Source of the DNA: Marinobacter arenosus
GTDB lineage: Bacteria; Pseudomonadota; Gammaproteobacteria; Pseudomonadales; Oleiphilaceae
Assembly (NCBI RefSeq): GCF_019264345.1
Contig: NZ_JAHVAO010000001.1
Location: forward strand, 930,001-994,000
DNA length: 64,000 nucleotides
Direction: 5' to 3'
Position numbers and translations under genes: made by a program. The notes beneath the pieces are model-generated. The model was not told the DNA's origin. It saw only the letters and a program-made list of their open reading frames with translations, and did not search any database. Every line of letters begins with the position of its first letter. The first letter of the stretch is position 1. Positions 49,569-58,474 of the stretch are shown here, in pieces.

Positions 49569-50358
49569 GCTGACGCTCCTTCACGGAACCGGTGCGGGCC
49601 AGCAAGTCCTCAAGCAGGTGGGCATAAGCGCGTACACCGTGGGTTTCCGCATCCAGCGCCGATGGCACAACGCCTGACTGACTGGCATCCCGGAACTTGG
49701 TATCCACAGGAACGGCAAACCGCCAGAGGCTGTCCGAGTAGGTTTTTCGAAGCAGATTCAGGCTCTTCACCGACGCTTGGGTACGGCGATCGTACAGCGT
49801 AGGAACGATGGTGTATGGCAGCTCGTTTTTCTGGGACCGCATGATCATTTTCAGGGTATGCAGCATCCGCTCGAGGCCCTTGATGGCCAGAAATTCGGTC
49901 TGTACCGGAATAACCAGGTGCTGGGCGGCCGCCAACGCATTCACCATCAACACCCCGAGCGATGGTGTGTTATCCAGCAGCACGTAATCGAAATCGTCCC
50001 ATAACTGCGCCAGCGCGCGGGAGACGATCAGCCCCATGCCCTCGACCCCCACCATCCGACGCTCCAGCGTCGCCAAAGCGGTGCTGGCAGGCAGCAGGGA
50101 CATCCCGTTACAGCTCGTTTCAGTGATCAGCTGGGCCGGTAGCCCCACGGGCACCTTGCCCTGGTGCTGGAAAAGGTCGAACACGCTGTGGGCAATGGTA
50201 TCCGGGTCGTATCCGAACCAACTCGTGAGTGAACCGTGGGGATCAAGATCAACCACAAGCACACGCTTGCCACGTTCGGCCAGTAAACCGCCCAACGCCA
50301 CCACGGAAGTGGTCTTACCCACACCGCCCTTTTGATTGGCTACAGCCCAGATTCGCAC
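49561..50358 (-). CDS. parA: ParA-type ATPase of the chemotaxis cluster (ParC-like)
   Basis: A 265-residue ParA/MinD-superfamily ATPase beginning at GTG with GGAGA seven bases upstream. The deviant Walker A is KGGVGKTT (10-17), with VDLDPHGSLTSWFG and DYVLLDNTPSLG for the switch regions. There is no parB or parS nearby and the partner is ParP, so it belongs to the chemotaxis-array partitioning type (ParC of Vibrio, PA1462 of Pseudomonas) rather than to chromosome segregation. A sigma-28 promoter precedes it. Confidence 0.9.
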   Translation of the reverse strand: MRIWAVANQKGGVGKTTSVVALGGLLAERGKRVLVVDLDPHGSLTSWFGYDPDTIAHSVFDLFQHQGKVPVGLPAQLITETSCNGMSLLPASTALATLERRMVGVEGMGLIVSRALAQLWDDFDYVLLDNTPSLGVLMVNALAAAQHLVIPVQTEFLAIKGLERMLHTLKMIMRSQKNELPYTIVPTLYDRRTQASVKSLNLLRKTYSDSLWRFAVPVDTKFRDASQSGVVPSALDAETHGVRAYAHLLEDLLARTGSVKERQHA

Positions 50359-50415
50359 GCTTGTTTCTCCAGAGAAAACGTCATTGCAGCCGGACTCACC
50401 CCGCTGCCTCCCGGT

Positions 50416-50442
50416 TTATCGGCCGGTTCGTCGGCAACTTGA
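50416..50442 (-). promoter_or_regulatory. Sigma-28 (FliA) promoter of parA-parP
   Basis: On the - strand TCAAGTTG, an 11-bp spacer and GCCGATAA. The -10 is a perfect match and the -35 has six of eight bases of TAAAGTTT. It lies in the 203-base gap after motD and predicts a leader of about 50 nt before the parA GTG. Confidence 0.7.
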
Positions 50443-50561
50443 CCCCTGAGAGCCCGCAAAATGAGATGAAACGGCAATCGCTTGCCGGCCGGAATTCATT
50501 ACCTCGGAGTAATACAGGAACCATGCCAAGGCAGCCATACAGATGGGCTGCGAAACCGGTA

Positions 50562-51344
50562 TCAGCGCATCGCGCCACGGACACTGGCATCACGGGAAAT
50601 CAGGAGAACGACCCGCCGATTTCGCCTCCGGCCCTCGTTGGTATCATTGCGGGCAACCGGCTGAAACCGACCATAACCGACCGCTGCCATCCGCTCCGGC
50701 TCGACCCCTTCCATCGTCAGCATTCGAACCACCGCGGCTGCCCGGGCGGTTGAAAGCTCCCAGTTAGAGGGGAATCTCGGTGTATTGATGGGCTGGTTGT
50801 CCGTAAACCCTTCCACCTTGACCGCGTTATCACGATCGCGCAGAACCCTGGCGATCTTCTGCACCACCTCAAAGGCATCGTAGTGCGGCTCGGCGTCTCC
50901 ACTGCCAAACAGGAGACTGTTCGGCAGATTGAGTTCCAGCCATCGGTCGCTGGTCTCCATCGTCACCACACCCTGCTCGATCAGTTCATCGAATTCCATA
51001 GCAAGTTGGTCGGCCATGGTCCGGAGGGCTTCGGTTCGGGCCTGGGCATCACTCTCTGAATTACGCGGGGCCTCGGTGACTGCCGGCGGGATCACGGCAT
51101 CGGACGGGGTCGCGGTAGATCGCGGCGGCTGCTCGCCCACCGCAATCGGCTCAACGGATCGCTGCGGCGCATTGAACACGCCGGTCAGGGTTTCGGAGAG
51201 GACTTTGTATTTGCCTTCGTTAACGGAGGAAACGGAGTACATGACCACAAAAAACGCGAACAGGAGGGTGATGAAATCCGCATAGGAAATCAGCCAGCGT
51301 TCCTTGTTGTGGAGATCTTCCTGGGGTTGCCTACGCCGCCGCAT
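50562..51344 (-). CDS. motD: Flagellar stator protein MotD (MotB family)
   Basis: A 260-residue stator protein with one membrane helix (about 18-40) that contains the proton-binding aspartate in SYADFITLLFAFFVVMYS, a linker, and an OmpA/MotB peptidoglycan-binding domain (VKVEGFTDNQPINTPRF, NWELSTARAAAVVRML, GYGRFQPVA). With MotC it forms the second stator set known from Pseudomonas. It lies 18 bases after motC. Confidence 0.95.
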   Translation of the reverse strand: MRRRRQPQEDLHNKERWLISYADFITLLFAFFVVMYSVSSVNEGKYKVLSETLTGVFNAPQRSVEPIAVGEQPPRSTATPSDAVIPPAVTEAPRNSESDAQARTEALRTMADQLAMEFDELIEQGVVTMETSDRWLELNLPNSLLFGSGDAEPHYDAFEVVQKIARVLRDRDNAVKVEGFTDNQPINTPRFPSNWELSTARAAAVVRMLTMEGVEPERMAAVGYGRFQPVARNDTNEGRRRNRRVVLLISRDASVRGAMR

Positions 51345-51362
51345 AAGTTGGCCTGCCCATGA

Positions 51363-52103
51363 TTACTGCAGAAAGCCCCGCAGTCGCATTTCAATGGATT
51401 TCGGGTTCTCACCATCGGCAATGGCAATGATGCCGTCGATCATCATGTCCTGGTACCGCGTTCGGTCGCGGATGATGCCCCTTAATTTGTTCGCCACCGG
51501 GAAGAACAGCAGGTTCGCCAGGGCGACACCGTAGATCGTCGCCACGAAGGCAGTGGCAATCCCGCTCCCCAGAGACTGGGGGTCTTCCAGATTGGTCATG
51601 ACCTGGATCAGGCCCATCACCGCACCAATGATGCCAATGGTGGGCGAATATCCGCCCATGGCCTCGAACACCTTCGCCGACTCCAGGTCCCGTTGCTCCC
51701 GGGACTCGAGATCCACTTCCATGATGCTGCGGATGGTCTCGGTCTCCGCCCCGTCCACCAGCAATTGAAGGCCCTTCTGGGCAAACGGTTCGGGCTCACG
51801 TTCCGCCAGACCCTCAAGACCAAGCAGCCCCTGCTTGCGCGCTTTCACACTCCAGTCTATGACCTTGCCGATGCCATCCTCCATGCTGATAAACGGCGGC
51901 ACGAACACCCAACGGACCTGGGTGAATGCCCGCTTCAACACCGGCCACGATGTCTGCAGTATGGTCGCCGCGAGCGTTCCACCCACGACGATGAGCGCTG
52001 CCGGACCGTTGAACAGGGAACCCAGTGCCCCACCTTCCAGCAAATTGCCACCCAGGATGGCCGCAAAGGCGAGTACGATACCGAGCAGACTGAGGATATC
52101 CAT
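51363..52103 (-). CDS. motC: Flagellar stator protein MotC (MotA family)
   Basis: A 246-residue MotA-type protein with four helices (about 1-20, 30-50, 150-170, 180-200). The cytoplasmic loop holds EGLAEREPEPFAQKGLQLLVDG, and the last helices contain the conserved PTIGIIGAVMGLIQVM and GVALANLLFFPVANKL. It overlaps cheB by one base. Confidence 0.95.
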   Translation of the reverse strand: MDILSLLGIVLAFAAILGGNLLEGGALGSLFNGPAALIVVGGTLAATILQTSWPVLKRAFTQVRWVFVPPFISMEDGIGKVIDWSVKARKQGLLGLEGLAEREPEPFAQKGLQLLVDGAETETIRSIMEVDLESREQRDLESAKVFEAMGGYSPTIGIIGAVMGLIQVMTNLEDPQSLGSGIATAFVATIYGVALANLLFFPVANKLRGIIRDRTRYQDMMIDGIIAIADGENPKSIEMRLRGFLQ

Positions 52104-53248
52104 CAGGCGACCCCTTCCATCAGTCGCGGCCCGATCTCTTCGAGTGCCAGAACTTCGTCACTGAGTCCTGCCCGGGCCACCGCCATCGGCATGCCATAGA
52201 TGACCGAGGTTTTTTCATCCTGGGACCAGACAACCGATCCGGTCTGCTTCATCATCCGGCAGCCATCCTTACCATCCGAGCCCATGCCCGTCAGGATGAC
52301 CCCCAGGGTCTTGCCGGGGAAACTTCGGGCCAGCGAGCCGAATGTGACATCGACACAGGGTTTGTAGTTAAGGCGCTCATCACCGGGCAGGATACGTACC
52401 CGGGCCTGTCCGCCGCGGTTTTCGATCATCATCTGTTTGCCGCCCGGAGCGAGTAAGGCAAGGCCCGGTCGGAGCACGTCTCCGTCTTCAGCCTGACGCA
52501 CCTGGATCTTGCAGAGCTTATTGAGTCTTTCGGCAAATGCCGGCGTAAAACTCGCCGGCATGTGCTGAACCAGAACGATCGGCGCAGGAAACGAGGCCGG
52601 CAACGACGTCAGCACCCGCTGCAGAGCCACCGGCCCGCCGGTGGAGGTGCCAATACCAACAACGCTGTAATGCCTGGCGGCGCCCCGCCGGGCGGTCCGT
52701 CTGGGCGCTTCCGGCTCGTCGGTCGGCGGTGCCGATCTGGGCGCAATGGCTGGCCGCGGGGACGTCGGGCGCGGGCTTGGAGGGGCGGTCTCACGCCGGG
52801 CCGGTGAGGAGGGGGCGGCGCTGGGAGCCGGCGTTGATCGCGCTCCCGGCCGGCTTTGGGCCACATCCAGAATCCGATCAATGAGAATTTTTTGAAGCTG
52901 ACTGCTATCCCGGGCAATTTCCTCAAAGTTCTTCGGCAGGAAATCCACGGCCCCAGCTTCGAGCGCATCCAGGGTGACCCTGGCTCCCTCATAGGTCAGC
53001 GACGAAAACATCAATACCGGTACGGGGTTCTTTTTCATGATCTCCCGTACCGCCGAAATACCGTCCATGATCGGCATCTCGTAATCCATGGTGATGACAT
53101 CCGGCCGCAGCCTTTCAGCGAGCTCCACACCTTCGCGGCCATTGGTGGCCACGCCCACCACCTTGATCTGGCCCGAGCCGGTCAGAATTTCCGTGAGCCG
53201 TTTTCGAAAGAACCCTGAATCATCCACGACCAGGACAGAAACTGTCAT
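52103..53248 (-). CDS. cheB: Chemotaxis methylesterase CheB
   Basis: A 381-residue response-regulator methylesterase. The receiver domain has D55 in VITMDYEMPIMDG. A proline/arginine/alanine-rich linker of about 50 residues (roughly 140-190) is longer than usual. The esterase domain has IGTSTGGPVAL (catalytic Ser), LVQHMPASFT (His) and LTGMGSDGKDG (Asp). It demethylates receptors for adaptation. It overlaps motC by one base. Confidence 0.95.
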   Translation of the reverse strand: MTVSVLVVDDSGFFRKRLTEILTGSGQIKVVGVATNGREGVELAERLRPDVITMDYEMPIMDGISAVREIMKKNPVPVLMFSSLTYEGARVTLDALEAGAVDFLPKNFEEIARDSSQLQKILIDRILDVAQSRPGARSTPAPSAAPSSPARRETAPPSPRPTSPRPAIAPRSAPPTDEPEAPRRTARRGAARHYSVVGIGTSTGGPVALQRVLTSLPASFPAPIVLVQHMPASFTPAFAERLNKLCKIQVRQAEDGDVLRPGLALLAPGGKQMMIENRGGQARVRILPGDERLNYKPCVDVTFGSLARSFPGKTLGVILTGMGSDGKDGCRMMKQTGSVVWSQDEKTSVIYGMPMAVARAGLSDEVLALEEIGPRLMEGVA

Positions 53249-53294
53249 CCATTTCTCCTAACGAAGTCCAATCTCTCGCTCCACCCTGGCCTGG

Positions 53295-55412
53295 TCAGCT
53301 GTAATGTTGCAGCAGGCTGGGAACATCAATAATCAGGGCGATACGCCCGTCGCCGGTTATGGTTGCACCGGCCATACCCGGCGTACCCTGCAGCGCCCGG
53401 CCCAACGGCTTGATGACGACTTCTTCCTGGCCCACCAGTTGATCGACGACAAAACCAACCTGTTTGGTGCCCATGGCCACGATCACGACGTGGGCATTCT
53501 CCGGCTCGTCCTCACGGGCGGCGTTTTTCACCAGCCACCGCTTGATGTGGAACAGCGGGAACACCTTGTCCCGCACAACGATGCACTCGCGCCCGTCGAC
53601 AACGTTGGTCTTGGTCAGATCCAGGTGGAAAATCTCCACGACGTTCACCAGCGGCAGGGCGAACGACTGGTCGCCGAGCATGATCATCAGCGTTGGCATG
53701 ATCGCCAGGGTGAGCGGAACCTTGATGATGATCCGTGAGCCCTTGCCCCGCTCGGACACGATGTTGATCTGGCCATTGAGCTGGCCGATCTTGGTTTTGA
53801 CCACATCCATGCCGACTCCGCGACCGGAGACATCGGAGATTTGCTCCTTGGTCGAGAAACCGGCGGCAAAAATCAGGTTGAAGCATTCGTTGTCGGTCAG
53901 CCGGTCCGCTGCATCCTGTTCGTAGATACCCTTCTCAACGGCCTTACGACGCAGCACTTCCGGGTCCATACCCGCACCATCGTCCTCGATGGACAGGAGG
54001 ATATGATCCCCTTCCTGCTCGGCTGACAAGGTAACGGTACCCTGCCTCGGTTTGCCCGCCTTCTCGCGGACGTCCGGTGCTTCGATACCGTGATCGACCG
54101 AATTCCTCACCAGGTGAACCAGTGGATCCGACAGGGCCTCCACCAGGTTCTTATCCAGATCGGTCTCCTCGCCGTGCATGACGAGGTTCACCTCTTTTTT
54201 CAGACTTCGGGCAAGGTCACGGACCACGCGGGGGAATCGGCCGAACACCTTCTTGATGGGCTGCATGCGCGTCTGCATGACGGCGGACTGAAGATCAGTC
54301 GTCACCACATCCAGGTTGGATACGGCCTTCTGCATGTGTTCATCATCACTGGCCGCACCCAGCCGCTGAAGCCGGTTTCGCACCAGTACCAGTTCGCCGA
54401 CCATGTTCATGATGTCGTCAAGACGCTTGGTATCCACCCGCACCGTGGTCTCCGCCGCCGGCGCCGCATCTCTGGCTGGAGTGGCTGGCGCCGCGGCCTT
54501 GGTCGCCGGCGCGGAGTGCTCGGCGGACCCCGGCGCTTCGTCCTTTTTCTGCTTGGCTGCGGGCGCTTTCGGCGCTTCAGCGGCAGACGACCCGGCTCCG
54601 GCGGCCTTCTCAGTATCGGTGGCGGTGGGCCCACTACCCTTCCCGTGCAGTTCGTCCAGTAGCTTTTCGAACTCATCGTCGGTAATCAGGTCATCGTCTT
54701 TACCCGACGACGCCGGTTCGGCCGGCCCGGCGCCGGCAGCAGGCTCATCGTGCGCCGGAGCGCCGGCAAACTGGCCCTTGCCATGAAGTTGGTCGAGCAG
54801 GGCCTCGAACTCGTCATCGGTGATCTCGTCATCACCGGAGTCCCCGGCAGGCGCACCTGAGGACTCACCAGCACTGGCGGGCTGACCCGAGGTTACGTCA
54901 CCCCCGTCCTGAAGGGCGTCCAGCAGCTGTTCAAACTCATCGTCGGTGATATCACCGCCCTCTTCAGCGCCGCCTTGCCCGGTCTCGGCGGGGACTTCTG
55001 ATGATCGTTGACCGGCATTGCCCTGAGGCTCCGCGAACGCATCGAGGGCAGCAATCAGTGCATCCGGGGCGGGCGTCAGGTCCTCGTGATTCCGGACCTG
55101 TTCAAACATGGCGTTGACGTGATCGAGAGCCTCGAGGACCACGTCCATCAGCTCCGCATCCACCTTGCGTTTGTGGTTGCGCAGGGTATCGAAGACGTTC
55201 TCGGCGGAGTGGCAGCAATTCACCAGGGCATCGAGCTGGAGGAAACCCGCGCCACCTTTGACCGTGTGAAAGCCGCGGAAAATGGCGTTCAACAGATCAC
55301 TGTCGTCGGGGTGTCGCTCAAGATCGACCAGTTGCTCCGACAGCTTCTCGAGAATTTCGCCGGCCTCCACGAGGAAGTCCTGCAAAATCTCATCATCAGC
55401 ATCAAACGCCAT
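53295..55412 (-). CDS. cheA: Chemotaxis histidine kinase CheA
   Basis: A 705-residue kinase. The HPt domain has H49 in FHTVKGGAGF. Residues 150-320 are a long low-complexity linker with three copies of the acidic motif ITDDEFExLLDxL (155-167, 197-209, 243-255) and no clear P2 domain. The dimerisation domain starts near 325, the ATPase has HLVRNSVDHGIEAPD, a DDGAGMD N-box region and GRGVGMDVVKTKI, and the CheW-like domain runs from about 570 to the end. The repeat region may be the segment that ParP recognises (see findings). It lies 17 bases after cheZ. Confidence 0.95.
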   Translation of the reverse strand: MAFDADDEILQDFLVEAGEILEKLSEQLVDLERHPDDSDLLNAIFRGFHTVKGGAGFLQLDALVNCCHSAENVFDTLRNHKRKVDAELMDVVLEALDHVNAMFEQVRNHEDLTPAPDALIAALDAFAEPQGNAGQRSSEVPAETGQGGAEEGGDITDDEFEQLLDALQDGGDVTSGQPASAGESSGAPAGDSGDDEITDDEFEALLDQLHGKGQFAGAPAHDEPAAGAGPAEPASSGKDDDLITDDEFEKLLDELHGKGSGPTATDTEKAAGAGSSAAEAPKAPAAKQKKDEAPGSAEHSAPATKAAAPATPARDAAPAAETTVRVDTKRLDDIMNMVGELVLVRNRLQRLGAASDDEHMQKAVSNLDVVTTDLQSAVMQTRMQPIKKVFGRFPRVVRDLARSLKKEVNLVMHGEETDLDKNLVEALSDPLVHLVRNSVDHGIEAPDVREKAGKPRQGTVTLSAEQEGDHILLSIEDDGAGMDPEVLRRKAVEKGIYEQDAADRLTDNECFNLIFAAGFSTKEQISDVSGRGVGMDVVKTKIGQLNGQINIVSERGKGSRIIIKVPLTLAIMPTLMIMLGDQSFALPLVNVVEIFHLDLTKTNVVDGRECIVVRDKVFPLFHIKRWLVKNAAREDEPENAHVVIVAMGTKQVGFVVDQLVGQEEVVIKPLGRALQGTPGMAGATITGDGRIALIIDVPSLLQHYS
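54635..54950 (-). repeat. Three coding repeats in CheA linker
   Basis: Codons for residues 155-259 of CheA hold three copies of ITDDEFE-x-LLD-x-L, the last two followed by HGKG. Start-to-start distances are 42 and 46 residues. Confidence 0.85.
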
Positions 55413-55429
55413 GAGTATTCCCTATTAAT

Positions 55430-56224
55430 TCAGAATCCGAGACTGGACAACAGGTCATCAACGTCATCCTGCCCCGAAACCACATCGTCACGCTCATCAG
55501 CCTTGATCTGCGGGCCAACACCCTCTTCTGCCGAAACCTGGATTTCGTCAATCTGGTGTACGGTGCCGGTTATCTGGTCCACATGGCTCGCCATAACCAC
55601 GAGGCTGAGCATCTGTTCTTCTACTTCTTTCACCAGGGTGGTGACCTTCTGGATCACTTGCCCGGTCAGGTCCTGGAAATCCTGGGCCAGCAGAATTTCC
55701 GAAAGATTCCGGTATATCGAATCCGCGTCCGTTGTCAGGCTGACAAAGAACTGGTCGATCCGACCATAAAGCTCTCGAAACTCGGCTGGCTGCATTTCCC
55801 GGCGACGCAATCGCTGCCATTCATCCCGAAGCGCTGAGGCTTCATCGCGGACGGAGTGGGCCAAAGGCATGGTCTCCTCCACCAGATCCATGGTGCGGTT
55901 GGCCGCCTGGCTGGTCATCCGTACCACATACTCGAGCCGGTCCGAGGCATCGGTCATTTTTGACAGCGCTTCCTGTTGTTCGGCGCTGCGCGGATCCACC
56001 TGAAAGTTGCGGATCGCTTCATGAAGACTTCGGGTCAGCCGGCCAACCTCGCGGTAGAGACTCTGGTCCCTAACCTCACTGAGTTCATTGATCACGGTCA
56101 TGGCCTGAGCGTAATCTCCGGCCTCCAGGCTTGCGGCCAACTCGGCGCTCTGACGCTTGAGCTTCTCCGTCGCCTCCGGATCAAGGCTACGATGGTTCTT
56201 GTTGCTGTCGCTCATGAGAGCCAT
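55430..56224 (-). CDS. cheZ: CheY-P phosphatase CheZ
   Basis: A 264-residue, mostly helical protein. The catalytic glutamine is in LAQDFQDLTGQVIQKV, and the C-terminal CheY-binding tail DDVDDLLSSLGF is intact. It dephosphorylates CheY-P in the cytoplasm. GAGG lies four bases before the first ATG; a second ATG three codons in is possible. It lies 11 bases after cheY. Confidence 0.95.
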   Translation of the reverse strand: MALMSDSNKNHRSLDPEATEKLKRQSAELAASLEAGDYAQAMTVINELSEVRDQSLYREVGRLTRSLHEAIRNFQVDPRSAEQQEALSKMTDASDRLEYVVRMTSQAANRTMDLVEETMPLAHSVRDEASALRDEWQRLRRREMQPAEFRELYGRIDQFFVSLTTDADSIYRNLSEILLAQDFQDLTGQVIQKVTTLVKEVEEQMLSLVVMASHVDQITGTVHQIDEIQVSAEEGVGPQIKADERDDVVSGQDDVDDLLSSLGF

Positions 56225-56235
56225 CCGACCTCTGC

Positions 56236-56619
56236 TTACTGAATGCGTTCGAAGATTTTCTCAATCTTTTCTTTGAGGACGGCTGCGGTGAACGGCTTGA
56301 CGACGTAGCCATTCACCCCGGCCTGTGCGGCAGCCACAATCTGATCCCGCTTGGCCTCGGCCGTTACCATCAGCACGGGCAACGTCTTCAGGTTCTCATC
56401 GGCGCGCACGGACTTCAGCAGATCCAGCCCCGTCATTCCCGGCATGTTCCAGTCCGTCACCAGAAAATCGTACTTTCCGCTTTTCAGCATCGGCAGGGCT
56501 GTGTTGCCATCGTCCGCCTCATCGGTGTTGCTGAAACCCAAATCACGCAGCAGGTTCTTGATGATCCGTCGCATTGTGGAAAAGTCATCCACAATCAGGA
56601 TTTTCATGTTCTTGTCCAA
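56236..56619 (-). CDS. cheY: Chemotaxis response regulator CheY
   Basis: A 127-residue single receiver domain with [18 protein letters not shown], phospho-acceptor in [13 protein letters not shown], the threonine in MVTAEA and the lysine in VVKPFT. The start appears to be TTG at 56619, because GGAGG sits five bases before it; the internal ATG at 56607 (MKILIV, as in Pseudomonas) has no close Shine-Dalgarno sequence. It is 162 bases after fliA, long enough for its own promoter. Confidence 0.95.
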   Translation of the reverse strand: MDKNMKILIVDDFSTMRRIIKNLLRDLGFSNTDEADDGNTALPMLKSGKYDFLVTDWNMPGMTGLDLLKSVRADENLKTLPVLMVTAEAKRDQIVAAAQAGVNGYVVKPFTAAVLKEKIEKIFERIQ

Positions 56620-56698
56620 TGGGACCTCCAGTTTGTAACACCCGGATTTCGTTTGACCTTTGAGTTCGAAATCTAGCAGGCCGCTGTTTTAAGCACTT

Positions 56699-56726
56699 AT
56701 TGTCTGATCTTTGGTGTTCGTGTAAA
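56699..56726 (-). promoter_or_regulatory. Possible promoter of cheY
   Basis: On the - strand TTTACA (56721-56726), a 16-bp spacer and GACAAT (56699-56704), about 80 bases before cheY. I found no sigma-28 or sigma-54 element in this gap. Confidence 0.3.
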
Positions 56727-56781
56727 GCGCCGGTTACCAAAAACTACACAGCTCTATGAGCCAGACACAGAGTGCACACGT

Positions 56782-57525
56782 TCAGTCATCTGCATCCCGG
56801 CGCCAGTCTGCGAGACGTCCTCGCAGTCGCAGCGCGGCCTGACTGTGAATCTGGCTGACACGGCTCTCACTGACACCCAGAACGGCGCCGATTTCCTTGA
56901 GGTTCAGCTCTTCCTGGTAGTACAGGCTCAGGACCAACTTTTCGCGCTCCGGCAGCTCTTCAATGGCCACGGCCAGGTTGCGCCGGAACGCATCGGATGC
57001 CAGACCGTCCAGCGGATTATCACTGGTCTCTGCTTCCTCTATCGGCAGCTCACCGGATTCATTGAGCTCATCGAGGCTAAAAAGTCGTCCACTGTTGGCA
57101 TCGGAAAGCGAGGCGTGGTACTCGGATAACTCCATACCCAGTTCCTCCGCAACTTCCTGGTCCTGGGCTTCGCGACCGAGTCGGTCTTCGACGGCCTTGA
57201 TGGCCTGGGATATCCGGCGGGCATTTCGGTGGACCGAGCGGGGCACCCAGTCACCTTTGCGGATCTCGTCCACCATGGCACCCCGAATCCGAATGCCGGC
57301 GTAGGTTTCGAAGGTAGCGCCCTTGGTGGAGCTGTAGCGTTGGGCAGATTCGAGCAGTCCGATCATGCCCGCCTGCATCAAATCATCCAGTTGCACCGAG
57401 GCGGGCAACCTGGCCATGAGATGAAGGGCTATTTTCTTGACCAGCGGCGCATGCTCTTCAATGAGTCGAGAAGGACTTTTCGCATCCGACTGCTGATAGA
57501 TTCCCAGATGTTTCGCCAATGTCAT
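56782..57525 (-). CDS. fliA: RNA polymerase sigma-28 factor FliA
   Basis: A 247-residue flagellar sigma factor. Region 2 (LDDLMQAGMIGLLESAQRYSS, FETYAGIRIRGAMVDEIRKGDWVPRS) and region 4 (LPEREKLVLSLYYQEELNLKEIGAVLGVSESRVSQIHSQA) are complete. It directs late flagellar and chemotaxis genes, including probably parA-parP in this window. It lies 30 bases after flhG. Confidence 0.97.
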   Translation of the reverse strand: MTLAKHLGIYQQSDAKSPSRLIEEHAPLVKKIALHLMARLPASVQLDDLMQAGMIGLLESAQRYSSTKGATFETYAGIRIRGAMVDEIRKGDWVPRSVHRNARRISQAIKAVEDRLGREAQDQEVAEELGMELSEYHASLSDANSGRLFSLDELNESGELPIEEAETSDNPLDGLASDAFRRNLAVAIEELPEREKLVLSLYYQEELNLKEIGAVLGVSESRVSQIHSQAALRLRGRLADWRRDADD

Positions 57526-57555
57526 GTATCCGGTGTTGTTTTGACTGGATCAGAT

Positions 57556-58368
57556 TCAGACTTCGACGAGCCGTTCCACAAAGAACTCCAGGTGACCTCT
57601 TGGCGAGGACGGCAACGGCCAGTTGTCGACCTTGTCGGCCAGAGCCTTGATCGCGAGGGATGCCTTGGCGCGCGGGTAGGCGTCCAACACCGCTCGCTGC
57701 CGCTGTACCGCTTTTTTGACGGCTTCGTCGTAGGGCACCATACCCACATATTGTAGTGCGACATCAAGAAAACGTTCGGTCACCCGACTGAGCTTCTCAA
57801 ACAGGTGTCGGCCTTCCTGCTCATTTCGCACCTGATTCGCGAGGATACGGAAACGGTTCGTGCCGTATTCCCGGTTCATGAGCTTGATCAGGGCGTAGGC
57901 ATCGGTGATGGAGGTGGGCTCGTCGCAGACCACAAAAAGCAGTTCCTGGGAAGCCCGGAGGAAGCTGACGACGGATTCGGAAATACCCGCTGCCGTATCG
58001 ACGATCAGCACATCAATCTGGTCACCCAGCTCACTGAACGCGTTAATCAGGCCGGCATGCTCCATCGGGCTGAGGTGGGTCATCCGCTGGGTGCCGGACG
58101 AGGCCGGAACAATCTTGATGCCACCGGGACCGTTGACCAGGATGTCCTTGAGATCACACTCTCCGGCGAGCACATCGGCAATGTTCCGGTTAGCCGTTAT
58201 TCCGAGCAGAACATCGATGTTGGCCAGACCAAGATCGGCATCCAGAATGACCACGCGGCGACCTTTCTGCGCCAGGGCAATACCGAGGTTGACCGACACG
58301 TTACTCTTGCCGACCCCACCTTTGCCGCCGGAAACCGCAATCACCTGTACCGGATGTGCTTTGCTCAT
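57556..58368 (-). CDS. flhG: Flagellar number regulator FlhG (FleN), MinD-like ATPase
   Basis: A 270-residue MinD/ParA-type ATPase. The deviant Walker A is KGGVGKS (16-22), followed by LDADLGLANIDVLLG and VLIVDTAAGISESVVSFL. It limits flagellar number at the pole, in Pseudomonas by antagonising FleQ. I start at ATG 58368 (MSKAHPVQVIAVSGGKGG), since upstream codons do not look like protein. It lies downstream of flhF, as usual in polar flagellates. Confidence 0.95.
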   Translation of the reverse strand: MSKAHPVQVIAVSGGKGGVGKSNVSVNLGIALAQKGRRVVILDADLGLANIDVLLGITANRNIADVLAGECDLKDILVNGPGGIKIVPASSGTQRMTHLSPMEHAGLINAFSELGDQIDVLIVDTAAGISESVVSFLRASQELLFVVCDEPTSITDAYALIKLMNREYGTNRFRILANQVRNEQEGRHLFEKLSRVTERFLDVALQYVGMVPYDEAVKKAVQRQRAVLDAYPRAKASLAIKALADKVDNWPLPSSPRGHLEFFVERLVEV

Positions 58369-58474
58369 GTTGTTTCTTGTCTCTCGCCAGTTATACCGAA
58401 GGCTTGTCGTGTCTCTGAACGGCGCCAATTCTGCGCGCCGGATTCTCCGTCATCCGGTAAAGGTCCTTCCCCGC

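Noticed and set aside
49561..50358. Chromosome-partition ParA with origin or parS sites
   Set aside because: No parB or parS-like sequence is present, and the gene is embedded in the che/mot operon next to parP.
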